Positions 1 through 6,438 of a stretch of DNA of 9,069 bases are shown piece after piece. A program made the position numbers and the translations under genes. This DNA is from Ignavibacteria bacterium. GTDB lineage: Bacteria; Bacteroidota; Ignavibacteria; Tepidaquicellales; OLB5. Location: positions 1-9,069 of the forward strand of contig JAUQWT010000361.1 in the NCBI GenBank assembly GCA_030835005.1, written 5' to 3'. Every line of letters begins with the position of its first letter. Positions within the stretch are counted from its first letter, which is position 1. The notes under the pieces are model-generated. The model was not told the DNA's origin and did not search any database. It was given only the letters and a program-made list of their open reading frames with translations.

Positions 1-565
1 CCTGAATATTATCTGAATTCCCAAGTGACATTACGGGAAGATCATTGGCTTCTATCTTAATAACTGCAAGATCGGTATTTTCATCTGTGCCAATTACTTT
101 TGCGTCGTACTCTCTTTTATCAGTCAAAACAACCTTTATACCGTGATCGCCTGCCCCTTTAACTACGTGATTATTGGTAACAATAAAGCCGTCTTTTGAT
201 ATAATAACGCCCGATCCACTGCCCATTTGCGGACCTGGATCCGGATTCTGCCCGTCAGGTCCGAAGAAGAACTTGAATGGATCATTACCATCCGGCGGCA
301 TCTGCTGAGTATTATCATTTTTCTTTGGCCCTGATTTGACCTCAATATACACTACTGTTGGTGTTACAGATTTGCTTATTTCGATAAACGCATCGTTTAA
401 GCTTTTTACATTTGGATTAACTGTGATAGGCGGAGTTGTGTTGAATTCGATCTGACTATCAGACTGAACAACCTTAACGCCGCTGAAGTTGGCAATCAAT
501 ACAGCGCCGAAGATGATTGAAAGCAGAACAACAAATCCTGCTGCTATTATGGATTTTCTTGACAT
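1..565 (-). CDS. HtrA/Deg-family periplasmic serine protease, N-terminal part (truncated by window edge)
   Basis: This is a trypsin-like HtrA (DegP/DegQ/DegS) protease for envelope protein quality control. The 188 visible residues begin with a hydrophobic segment at about 5-28 (signal anchor or uncleaved leader). A Pro/Gly/Asn-rich stretch at about 78-115 fits the long LA loop. The chymotrypsin fold then starts with G-S-G-S-G-V-I-I. His133 (in T-N-N-H-V-V) and Asp165 (in N-T-D-L-A-V-I) are the first two members of the catalytic triad, 32 residues apart, close to the 30 in E. coli DegP. The catalytic Ser and PDZ domains lie beyond the left edge. The ATG at 565-563 is preceded by AGGAGA (minus strand, 575-580), a clear ribosome site. 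The gene lies 68 nt downstream of recO and may be co-transcribed or use its own promoter. The family is certain; the subtype (DegP, Q or S) is not. Confidence 0.93.
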   Translation of the reverse strand, partial: MSRKSIIAAGFVVLLSIIFGAVLIANFSGVKVVQSDSQIEFNTTPPITVNPNVKSLNDAFIEISKSVTPTVVYIEVKSGPKKNDNTQQMPPDGNDPFKFFFGPDGQNPDPGPQMGSGSGVIISKDGFIVTNNHVVKGAGDHGIKVVLTDKREYDAKVIGTDENTDLAVIKIEANDLPVMSLGNSDNIQ

Positions 566-604
566 GTAATTATTTCTCCTTATGTCTTATTTCTTTCTTA
601 ATTG

Positions 605-645
605 AAACTCTCAAAAATAAAGTAAGAATTCTGCTATATAAACAT
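605..645 (-). promoter_or_regulatory. Possible Bacteroidetes-type promoter for the htrA-like gene
   Basis: On the minus strand, TATTTTTG (619-612) matches the TAnnTTTG -7 consensus of Bacteroidetes sigma factors. The element 19 nt upstream is only TTTA (642-639) instead of TTTG. The predicted start near 605 would give a leader of about 40 nt containing the AGGAGA ribosome site. The box overlaps the end of recO. It is weak because the -33 element is imperfect and the region is AT-rich. Confidence 0.25.
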
Positions 646-1350
646 CTCCTTTGATTCAAACACCTTTTTAGTTTTTAAATAACCTATGTGATCGAAATGA
701 GTTCTAAAATAATTCTCAAAAAAATTATCAATTGCCTTTTCCTGTAATTTGGATATATTAAGGCTCATTAATGAATTATAATTCCCTTCCAATAATAGTT
801 TGATGGTTTTCACGTCTCCGGGGTTTAGCCGGGAATTGTAAAAATATTGATTCTGAGCCGGAATTGCAATAGTTTCTTTAAACAGATCTTCAGAATCCAC
901 TCCAAATCCCAATAATCTTAATAACTTGAACTCAAAGTTAAATAACAGATTAACATAGTTTTTAGTTGCATTATCCAGGTAAACAAGTGTATTTGTCAGC
1001 AGATCGAACAATTCATGGTTTTCCTGACGGTCAGCTGTTGTCTTGTTTATTAACTCTACTATCCTGAATGAGGTTTCAAGCTTGTCGTAATCACTATGTA
1101 TGTTCCTGAGTGAGTTAACATAATCTGCGCCAGATATTAAGTGCAAAGTCCTGTTTTCCTTCAAATAGAGAATAATGTTGAGATAACTTAATGACTGTAG
1201 AGCACCTCCCCATTTTGACTTTGTGCTTCTAACTCCTTTTGCAATTCCGCGAAGCTTACCAAATGACCTGGAATAGAAAGTAACGATCTTGCTCGTCTCT
1301 TTGTAATTATCGCATTTCAGGATTACTGCTTCGGTTTTTACAATTGCCAT
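634..1350 (-). CDS. recO: DNA repair protein RecO
   Basis: RecO anneals SSB-coated single strands and, with RecR, loads RecA at gaps in the RecFOR pathway of cytoplasmic recombinational repair. The 238 residues match the usual RecO length. The N-terminal OB-fold (about 1-80) opens with the typical I-V-K-T-E-A-V-I-L and contains the basic G-K-L-R-G-I-A-K-G-V-R strand (31-41). A helical C-terminal domain follows (about 85-238). The cysteine-rich zinc finger of many RecO proteins is absent: the only Cys is residue 13, and the zinc-finger position is a short E-D-L-F-K-E-T-I-A-I loop. The ATG at 1350 begins the conserved N-terminus; no good ribosome site is visible. It is on the same strand as mtnA, 180 nt upstream, and as the htrA-like gene downstream. 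Confidence 0.93.
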   Translation of the reverse strand: MAIVKTEAVILKCDNYKETSKIVTFYSRSFGKLRGIAKGVRSTKSKWGGALQSLSYLNIILYLKENRTLHLISGADYVNSLRNIHSDYDKLETSFRIVELINKTTADRQENHELFDLLTNTLVYLDNATKNYVNLLFNFEFKLLRLLGFGVDSEDLFKETIAIPAQNQYFYNSRLNPGDVKTIKLLLEGNYNSLMSLNISKLQEKAIDNFFENYFRTHFDHIGYLKTKKVFESKEMFI

Positions 1351-1430
1351 TTTTGTAAACTATTTGCTGAAAAAATTCTTCAGGAATTTAATCCGGACAT
1401 TTTTGATTTTATGTTGATATGCTTCTAACT

Positions 1431-1442
1431 CCCCTATAGGGG
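1431..1442. repeat. Perfect 12-bp GC-edged palindrome CCCCTATAGGGG
   Basis: A perfect inverted repeat (CCCC-TATA-GGGG, with one more G on the right) lies in the recO-mtnA spacer, about 80 nt upstream of the recO start. It stands out against AT-rich surroundings. It has no T-run on either side, so it is not a terminator. It could be the core of a dispersed repeat or a protein-binding site for recO; nothing here decides between these. Confidence 0.5.
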
Positions 1443-1494
1443 GTGAATATCTTATGTATCCCATACAGCTGACGGCAAAAGATTCACTACAGAT

Positions 1495-1527
1495 TAAAAT
1501 TCATGCTTTAGTGCGCTCAGCATGACA
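1495..1527 (-). repeat. Dispersed-type hairpin repeat downstream of mtnA (possible weak terminator)
   Basis: TCATGCT (1501-1507) and AGCATGA (1519-1525) form a perfect 7-bp inverted repeat around an 11-nt loop containing GTGCGC. Read on the minus strand it begins TGTCATGCTGAGCGC, resembling short imperfect-palindrome repeats I recall as scattered between genes in FCB-group genomes. It sits 5 nt beyond the mtnA stop codon and is followed by ATTTTAAT on that strand. It could therefore reduce read-through from mtnA into recO, although the T-run is weak. The repeat-family assignment is from memory. Confidence 0.45.
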
Positions 1528-1530
1528 ACA

Positions 1531-2610
1531 CTAGTCATCTTCTTTAAGTTTAGGAAGTGTCTGAATATATGATTGAAACATTTGTTTGAGTCCGCCAAAG
1601 TTATACGGCGGATAGTGAACTTTATACTCAGTTACAATTGCAGTTATAAGCTCATGCGGCACGAGGTCAAAAGCCGGGTTCATCACGTTAACATTCTTGC
1701 CTGTAATTCTTTCTCCTCTTACCATCGTTATCTCATCGGGATCGCGTACTTCAATTTCAATCTTTTCTCCAGTTTCAGCATCAAAATCAATAGTAGTGCC
1801 GGGCGCGGCAACGTAGAAAGGAATTTTATGAAACGCGCAGTTAACTGCAAGTGAATAACTGCCTACCTTGTTAACAACATCACCGTTTGAAGCGATCCTA
1901 TCTGCGCCAATGATAACACAATCTATCTGCTGGTCTTTCATTAGATTTGCAGCCATGGAGTCAATTATCAGGTCATGTTCAATCCCGTTTGCTTCAAGCT
2001 CGTATGTTGTGAGCCTCGCCCCCTGAAGCAATGGACGGGTCTCATCAGCGTAAACAAAAATATCCTTGCCCTGTTTTTTTGCAGTGTAGATAACTCCAAG
2101 TGCTGTGCCAATTCCGCCTGCTGCAAGTTCGCCTGCATTGCAATGAGTAAGTACAGTTGATTTCTTTCCAAGTAGATCTGCACCGTTTACGCCAATGCGA
2201 TTGCACATTTCCACATCTTCATCAAAAATTGCATCAGCTTCTCTTAAGAGCAGGTCTTCAATTTCTACAAAATCAGCCTCAGGATTCTCTTCAAAAACTT
2301 TCGTCATCCTCTCAAGAGCGTAAAACAAATTTCTTGCAGTAGGCCTGGAATTCCTGAAGCTTTCGATCACTTTATAAAAATGTATCTGGAAATTTTTTCT
2401 GTTTTCGGTAGTATAGTGATGAATACCCATTACAACTCCGTATGCGGCGGCAATTCCGATTAACGGCGCTCCCCTTATGCGGAGCGCTTTTATAGCTTCA
2501 ACAATATCTTTATATTTTTTGGTCTTGAGGTACTTTTCTTTTAAAGGCAGAAGCGACTGGTCAAGGAAAATAAGCTCGTGTTTATTTGTATATTCAAGCT
2601 TATCTATCAT
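1531..2610 (-). CDS. mtnA: S-methyl-5-thioribose-1-phosphate isomerase (aIF2B-like fold)
   Basis: MtnA converts 5-methylthioribose 1-phosphate to 5-methylthioribulose 1-phosphate in methionine salvage; close relatives act on 5-deoxyribose 1-phosphate. From the ATG at 2610 the protein has 359 residues, a normal length. Motifs in order: R-G-A-P-L-I-G-I-A-A-A-Y-G (46-58), T-H-C-N-A-G with catalytic Cys157, D-E-T-R-P-L-L-Q-G-A-R-L-T (189-201), and G-A-D-R-I with catalytic Asp237 followed by N-G-D-V-V-N-K-V-G. I prefer this ATG because it leaves 15 residues before the conserved L-D-Q, close to my recollection of family members. An in-frame TTG at 2643 would add 11 residues and overlap the kinase stop by 4 nt, but it has no ribosome site. 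The gene is probably co-transcribed with the PfkB kinase 29 nt upstream. The sequence alone does not separate methylthioribose from deoxyribose substrates. Confidence 0.93.
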   Translation of the reverse strand: MIDKLEYTNKHELIFLDQSLLPLKEKYLKTKKYKDIVEAIKALRIRGAPLIGIAAAYGVVMGIHHYTTENRKNFQIHFYKVIESFRNSRPTARNLFYALERMTKVFEENPEADFVEIEDLLLREADAIFDEDVEMCNRIGVNGADLLGKKSTVLTHCNAGELAAGGIGTALGVIYTAKKQGKDIFVYADETRPLLQGARLTTYELEANGIEHDLIIDSMAANLMKDQQIDCVIIGADRIASNGDVVNKVGSYSLAVNCAFHKIPFYVAAPGTTIDFDAETGEKIEIEVRDPDEITMVRGERITGKNVNVMNPAFDLVPHELITAIVTEYKVHYPPYNFGGLKQMFQSYIQTLPKLKEDD

Positions 2611-2639
2611 TATTTCTATTTCCGGATAGTCCTTTAAAT

Positions 2640-3560
2640 TCAAAGTTCTGTCGGCTCAAATGCAGAGAACCTGGTAAACTCGTTAAACCTGTCTTTGATC
2701 TGGATATGAGAAAGATCACGCGTTCCTTCAAGAGAAAATTTTTCTACGCAGAATGAAGCAATTGTACTGCCGAAGATCACGGCGCGCTTCATATTTTCGA
2801 ATGAAATATCATCTGTTTTCGCTATATAGCCAATGAATCCCCCTGCAAAGCTATCACCGGCGCCGGTTGGATCGTATATTGATTCAAGCGGATATGCCGG
2901 AGCGCTAAACAGCTCATTTTCGTAAAACAATAATGCGCCATGTTCGCCTTTTTTTATTATAACTATCTTAGGTCCGAAGCTCTGGATCTTCTTGGCCGCT
3001 TTGAAAAGGTTAGCTTCTTCTGAGAGCTCTCTTGCTTCAGAATCATTAATAATGAATACATTGATATGTTTAAGAACATCTATTAAAGCATCTTTTTTGC
3101 CGGATATCCAAAAATTCATAGTATCAGCAACAATGAGTTTAGGGCTTTCCATCTGCTGAAATACTTTCTTCTGAAGCTCTGGATTTATGTTACCAAGGCA
3201 CAGGTAGCGGCTTTTCTTAAAGCTCTCTGGTACAACGGGATCAAAATCTGCGAATACATTCAGCTCTGTAACCAGGCTCTCGCGTGAATTGAGGTCGTAA
3301 TCATACTTGCCGTGCCAATGGAAAGTTTTGCCTTCTTCTATAATCTGAAGCCCTTCAAGATCAATCTCGCGTTCTTCAAAATACTCTAGTTCGATTTTAG
3401 GGAAATCCCCGCCAACAACTCCAACAAGCCTGACAGGCTGCACAAAATAAGATGCAGCAACAGAAATAAAAGTCGCAGAGCCTCCCAGTGTTCTTTCAGC
3501 TTTTCCGAACGGTGTTTCAATTGTATCAAGTGCCAGTGAACCGACAACAAGTAAAGACAT
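2640..3560 (-). CDS. PfkB/ribokinase-family carbohydrate (nucleoside or pentose) kinase
   Basis: This is a cytoplasmic ATP-dependent kinase of the ribokinase superfamily, 306 residues, a typical length. The N-terminal glycine motif G-G-S-A-T is at 26-30. The C-terminal PfkB signature D-P-T-G-A-G-D-S-F-A-G-G-F (230-242) carries the anion hole and the catalytic base Asp236. I-I-N-D-S-E-A (170-176) and I-I-K-K-G-E-H-G-A (201-209) are the usual mid-domain motifs. The ATG at 3560 has a strong AGGAG ribosome site 5 nt upstream (3566-3570). It precedes mtnA by 29 nt, so its substrate may be 5-methylthioribose, 5-deoxyribose or a related nucleoside. That is inference from the pairing; the canonical methylthioribose kinase MtnK has an unrelated fold. 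Adenosine or another ribose-type sugar remains possible. Confidence 0.88.
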   Translation of the reverse strand: MSLLVVGSLALDTIETPFGKAERTLGGSATFISVAASYFVQPVRLVGVVGGDFPKIELEYFEEREIDLEGLQIIEEGKTFHWHGKYDYDLNSRESLVTELNVFADFDPVVPESFKKSRYLCLGNINPELQKKVFQQMESPKLIVADTMNFWISGKKDALIDVLKHINVFIINDSEARELSEEANLFKAAKKIQSFGPKIVIIKKGEHGALLFYENELFSAPAYPLESIYDPTGAGDSFAGGFIGYIAKTDDISFENMKRAVIFGSTIASFCVEKFSLEGTRDLSHIQIKDRFNEFTRFSAFEPTEL

Positions 3561-3993
3561 TTATTCTCCTTTAGTTTTGGGGTTAAGCAAACATATAATA
3601 GTAATAGTCTGCAAATTAACTAACTGTGATTTGAAATAAAAGAAACTAATTTTTGCAGTAAGTTATGGGTACTCGAGGCTTTCATAGCAAATCTGTATGA
3701 TTCAAAATCAGGAAAATCAACTGATCTTCGATATTGAAATTTCGTTTAATCAAAAACAAGTCGAGCTTTTAGAATCAAAGTCCACAGGAAACTAAACTTC
3801 ATTTTTACTCTGATTCATCGAAACATACTTCTGGAAACCTCAGAATTATAGATTATCAGCAATAAACTCACTTTTTTGCAGTATTGATTAGACAAATCTA
3901 TTAACATAATTTACCTTCAAACGAAGTCAAATAACGAACTTGAAATTAATGACAAATCATTCTATTTTTAATGTACACAAATCCACAAAGAAA
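3561..3993. other. 433-nt divergent intergenic region
   Basis: This AT-rich spacer lies between the minus-strand kinase and the plus-strand SPOR lipoprotein gene. It must hold promoters for both. The kinase promoter is described separately. On the plus strand, TTGCAG (3876-3881) and TATTAA (3899-3904), 17 nt apart, are a weak sigma70-like candidate. An ATG-started 32-codon frame (3697-3795, plus) encodes a hydrophilic peptide with no ribosome site; I do not call it a gene. No tRNA, terminator hairpin or riboswitch-like fold was recognised. The region is longer than expected for simple promoters and could contain a small RNA or a decayed gene. Confidence 0.5.
3581..3615 (-). promoter_or_regulatory. 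Bacteroidetes-type promoter for the PfkB kinase-mtnA operon
   Basis: On the minus strand, TATGTTTG (3595-3588) is an exact TAnnTTTG -7 box. TTTG (3615-3612) lies 16 nt upstream, slightly shorter than the usual 17-23. The expected start near 3581 gives a leader of about 20 nt that includes the AGGAG ribosome site at 3566-3570. Position, direction and leader length all fit. Confidence 0.45.
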
Positions 3994-4440
3994 ATGAATA
4001 AAATTCTGAGAATATATGCATTCTTGATGTTGGTTGTGCTGGTTTATTCAGGATGTAATTCCCCCACCTACGAGATAATAGAAGTTGAAGAACCCATAGA
4101 AATCAAAGAAGAAACAAAGACACCCGTTACAGAGATCAAGGAAGACATCAAACCCCCCGAGAATAAGTTCAATGAAAAAACTGTAATTGCCAGAAACTAT
4201 ATTATACAAATTGGTGCATTCAATGATGTGGTAAATGCTTCTAAATTTACTCAGTATGCAAAGAGTATTATTGGAGAAGATGAAGTATCTTATAAGGAAA
4301 ATGACGGCATGTATAAAGTGAGGCTAAAACCTCTGGATTCAAGGATGGAGGCTTTGGAATTACTTAATAAAGTGAAGGATTTGGGTTTTATGGACTCTTT
4401 CTTGATTGAAATCACATATCTGAAGCAGGAAAATAAGTGA
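3994..4440 (+). CDS. SPOR-domain lipoprotein, cassette copy 1
   Basis: SPOR (sporulation-related) domains bind peptidoglycan, classically glycan strands stripped of stem peptides at the division septum. The 148-residue protein has a lipoprotein leader (about 1-20) ending V-Y-S-G-Cys21. A Glu/Lys/Pro-rich linker (about 29-60) contains two E-I-K-E units. The SPOR domain is at about 69-138: Y-I-I-Q-I-G-A-F, then M-Y-K-V-R-L and D-S-F-L-I-E. The ATG at 3994 puts a short basic N-terminus before the hydrophobic core. Upstream in-frame starts (TTG 3940, ATG 3949) would add a hydrophilic extension unlike a signal peptide. It is the first gene of cassette copy 1, followed after 111 nt by a barrel gene. 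The residues after Cys (N-S-P-T) do not resemble a surface-export signal, so a periplasm-facing anchor is likely. The partner is inferred from context only. Confidence 0.85.
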   Translation: MNKILRIYAFLMLVVLVYSGCNSPTYEIIEVEEPIEIKEETKTPVTEIKEDIKPPENKFNEKTVIARNYIIQIGAFNDVVNASKFTQYAKSIIGEDEVSYKENDGMYKVRLKPLDSRMEALELLNKVKDLGFMDSFLIEITYLKQENK

Positions 4441-4551
4441 TTATTATTACTTGAATTTAAGTTTTATTATAAATAATTTACGTTGAAATTTATAGAATCA
4501 GCGCGGTAAATATATAGTAAAGTAATACTTCTTAAAAATTTAGTAGGGAAT

Positions 4552-5418
4552 ATGCAAGCTATGAAATTAAGACATTTCTATATAGCAGTATTATTTATTA
4601 TTTTGCCTTACTTGATAGGCTGCGGGTCAGGCTCGTACAATATAGAACAAGGCGATTACAAAGATTCAACTAAGTTCCAATCCACTGGGGCCAAATTGAA
4701 GAACTTCTACAAAATTCAAACTCCACCTAAATTAACATTACAGGTTTCCGGCGGGTTAAATCTTGGAATGGCAGAACTGTCATCAAATTTCCAGAATAAC
4801 TTTGATTCACTTCAGTTCTCACATGGATTAAACTTTGGAGTCAAAAATGGCTATGGATTTATGCTGATAGGAAAGATCCCTCTGCATAAAAAAGGAAATG
4901 TAAGACTAAATGTTTCTGCCGGATTTGACCGGTTTCAAAGTGATTTCCTTGCTTCTAAATCTAAATTCGGTGATGTAAGTTACAATGTTATCAGTTTTGG
5001 CGCAGGTATCGAGAATTCATTCAATCCTACTTTCAGATTGAAGCCATACGTAGCACTCGAAATCACTGGAAACATGATCTCCGGTAAGGCAAATATGATT
5101 AATCAGACAACCAATAGTACCAGAGTTGTTACTATTACCAATTCGTTCAGGATTGGTTATAAGATCTACGGCGGAATTGAGTACATGTTTAATAATAAAG
5201 TAGGTGTCAATTTTGGAATAAAACTCACGAATTCTAATCAAATTCTCAAACAAACCAAGACAAGCAGTGACCCGAATGAAGTTCCTTTAAGGGATAAGAA
5301 AGATGATTCAGGCACAATAGAGTTTGGAGGGTTTAAGAATTTCATCTTTACATCATTCTATATTGGAATGAACTTCTATTTCGGGGTTAAAGATATAGTT
5401 TATCAGTTCAACAAATAA
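4552..5418 (+). CDS. Outer-membrane beta-barrel protein with a lipoprotein leader (barrel A)
   Basis: No named function is recognised. The protein of 288 residues (285 if the ATG at 4561 is used; both follow a weak AGGG) has a hydrophobic leader ending L-I-G-Cys24, a good lipobox. After it comes C-G-S-G-S-Y-N-I, nearly the motif found in both SPOR lipoproteins. From about 60 onward, alternating strands fit a small 8-stranded barrel (OmpA-like/'outer membrane beta-barrel' superfamily): L-T-L-Q-V-S-G-G, G-Y-G-F-M-L-I-G-K, a R-F-Q-S strand at 127-130, and the final I-G-M-N-F-Y-F-G-V-K at 271-280. It is most like barrel C in strands 2-3 (17 of 24 identical, counted by eye). Barrel B starts 10 nt downstream, so the two are co-translated or co-transcribed. 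A lipidated small barrel is uncommon. The function is unknown. Confidence 0.82.
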   Translation: MQAMKLRHFYIAVLFIILPYLIGCGSGSYNIEQGDYKDSTKFQSTGAKLKNFYKIQTPPKLTLQVSGGLNLGMAELSSNFQNNFDSLQFSHGLNFGVKNGYGFMLIGKIPLHKKGNVRLNVSAGFDRFQSDFLASKSKFGDVSYNVISFGAGIENSFNPTFRLKPYVALEITGNMISGKANMINQTTNSTRVVTITNSFRIGYKIYGGIEYMFNNKVGVNFGIKLTNSNQILKQTKTSSDPNEVPLRDKKDDSGTIEFGGFKNFIFTSFYIGMNFYFGVKDIVYQFNK

Positions 5419-5428
5419 TACCAATTAT

Positions 5429-6253
5429 ATGAAAAGCAATATCGTAAAAAAGTTAATTCCGGGTGTTCTTATGGTGATGTTAGTTTCGTCACAGCTTTAC
5501 ACTCAGGTAACTCAGACAAAGAGATATATGGTTGTTAGAAGTACGCCTTCTTACACTTTACAGCTAAACCTTGATTATAACCAGTCAGTTCTTGAGCTTT
5601 CTGGTGCTTATAATGATGATTACCAGTCAAGAACAGTTTATGATGGTGAGTCTTTTGGAGCTGATAAAGGATACGGTGCAAGTATTCTCTCAAAGATCAC
5701 GTTGAATGAGAGAGGCAGTATCAGGTTCACTCAATCATTAACGTACAACAGAATTCTATCCTATACGTTTGGCACGAAGACAACAATTGCTGATAATGGA
5801 AAAGCCAATTATAATTGTTTTACCGGCGGCCTGGGGCTTGAATATAATTTCACTCCAGCTCACAGATTTAAGATATATATGGGTGGAGAAATTAATGCAA
5901 GTATGATAAACGGTGATGTGAAAGTATGGTTCGAAAACCGGGGCGGCACACCTTATGATGAAAGCTACAAAGTTTCTAACAGTTTCCGAATGGGTTATGG
6001 TCTTATGGTTGGATCAGAATACCTGGTAAACGAGAATTTCGGATTGAATATTGGTGCAAGGATAATTAACGCAAATGCATTCTTAAAAGATGCAACAGGC
6101 ACAAACGCAGATACTGAGTTCAAATTAAGGGATAAAGCTGATCCGAATCTGAAATTCGCAGGTGCCAGAAATAAAAGTTTTTCGTTCTATTCTATTATGG
6201 CCGGAGTTAATTTTTACTTTGGCGTTAAAGAGAAAAGATATAAATTGAATTAG
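5429..6253 (+). CDS. Outer-membrane beta-barrel protein (barrel B)
   Basis: This 274-residue paralogue of barrels A, C and D has a Sec signal peptide ending about L-Y-T before Gln26, fitting cleavage in front of Gln. Family landmarks: T-L-Q-L-N-L-D-Y (43-50), G-Y-G (81-83), G-G-L-G-L-E-Y-N-F-T-P (133-143), S-F-R-M-G-Y (185-190), N-F-G-L-N-I-G-A-R (203-211) and V-N-F-Y-F-G-V-K-E-K-R (260-270). The C-terminal tail and the N-F-T-P segment pair it with barrel D, the second barrel of copy 2. It is the most divergent of the four: the R-F-Q-S landmark reads R-I-L-S, and one loop carries an extra W-F-E-N-R-G-G insertion. It is the last gene of copy 1 and is followed by a terminator. The role is unknown; an envelope location is well supported. 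Confidence 0.83.
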   Translation: MKSNIVKKLIPGVLMVMLVSSQLYTQVTQTKRYMVVRSTPSYTLQLNLDYNQSVLELSGAYNDDYQSRTVYDGESFGADKGYGASILSKITLNERGSIRFTQSLTYNRILSYTFGTKTTIADNGKANYNCFTGGLGLEYNFTPAHRFKIYMGGEINASMINGDVKVWFENRGGTPYDESYKVSNSFRMGYGLMVGSEYLVNENFGLNIGARIINANAFLKDATGTNADTEFKLRDKADPNLKFAGARNKSFSFYSIMAGVNFYFGVKEKRYKLN

Positions 6254-6276
6254 GGAAGATCTTTCAAGATTTCTAG

Positions 6277-6317
6277 GGTTAACTGAAATTGTCATGTTTT
6301 GGTTGACCTTTTTTTTT
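6277..6317 (+). terminator. Rho-independent terminator after cassette copy 1
   Basis: The left arm (6277-6289, GGTTAACTGAAAT) pairs over 13 bp with the right arm (6296-6308, GTTTTGGTTGACC): nine Watson-Crick pairs and four G-U pairs around the loop TGTCAT. Nine T follow directly (6309-6317). It lies 24 nt after the barrel B stop. This makes copy 1 and copy 2 separate transcription units. Confidence 0.8.
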
Positions 6318-6438
6318 GGGGAGTGCTGGAAGAAATTCTTAACCGCTATATTCTAAAAGAATTATCGTTTCTTCTTAACTTATCTCTTTACAAGTCTTGT
6401 TTTTTTTAAGATTATAAGTTATATTGATTTAGAAAAAT
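6318..6438 (+). promoter_or_regulatory. Promoter region of cassette copy 2
   Basis: Because a terminator closes copy 1, this 121-nt stretch should contain the copy 2 promoter. The best candidate is TTGTTT (6397-6402) with a 17-nt spacer and TATATT (6420-6425). Its start would fall only about 7 nt before the ATG, giving an almost leaderless mRNA. Upstream lies a 7-bp inverted repeat, AATTCTT (6334-6340) and AAGAATT (6357-6363), a possible operator. No TAnnTTTG box was found. The assignment is tentative. Confidence 0.3.

Noticed and set aside
1573..2342. Open frames of 61-93 codons on the plus strand and another on the minus strand inside mtnA
   Set aside because: They lie antisense or out of frame to a gene with all MtnA catalytic motifs and show no domain or leader of their own.
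3572..3579. TAGTTTTG, an exact TAnnTTTG box on the plus strand
   Set aside because: No TTG element at the right distance upstream, it lies more than 400 nt before the next plus-strand gene, and it overlaps the leader of the divergent kinase gene.
3697..3795. 32-codon plus-strand frame
   Set aside because: Not called as a gene: no ribosome site, very short, and the terminase-like resemblance covers fewer than ten residues.
3940..3993. N-terminal extension of the first SPOR lipoprotein from TTG 3940 or ATG 3949
   Set aside because: It would place 15-18 mostly hydrophilic residues ahead of a complete lipoprotein leader that starts at the ATG at 3994.
6259..6274. Small hairpin around AAGATCTTTCAAGATTT
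   Set aside because: The loop is too short for a stable full stem and no T-run follows; the real terminator is just downstream at 6277-6317.
6400..6407. Run of eight T upstream of the second SPOR gene
   Set aside because: No stem precedes it, so it is not a terminator; it probably only lies between candidate promoter elements.
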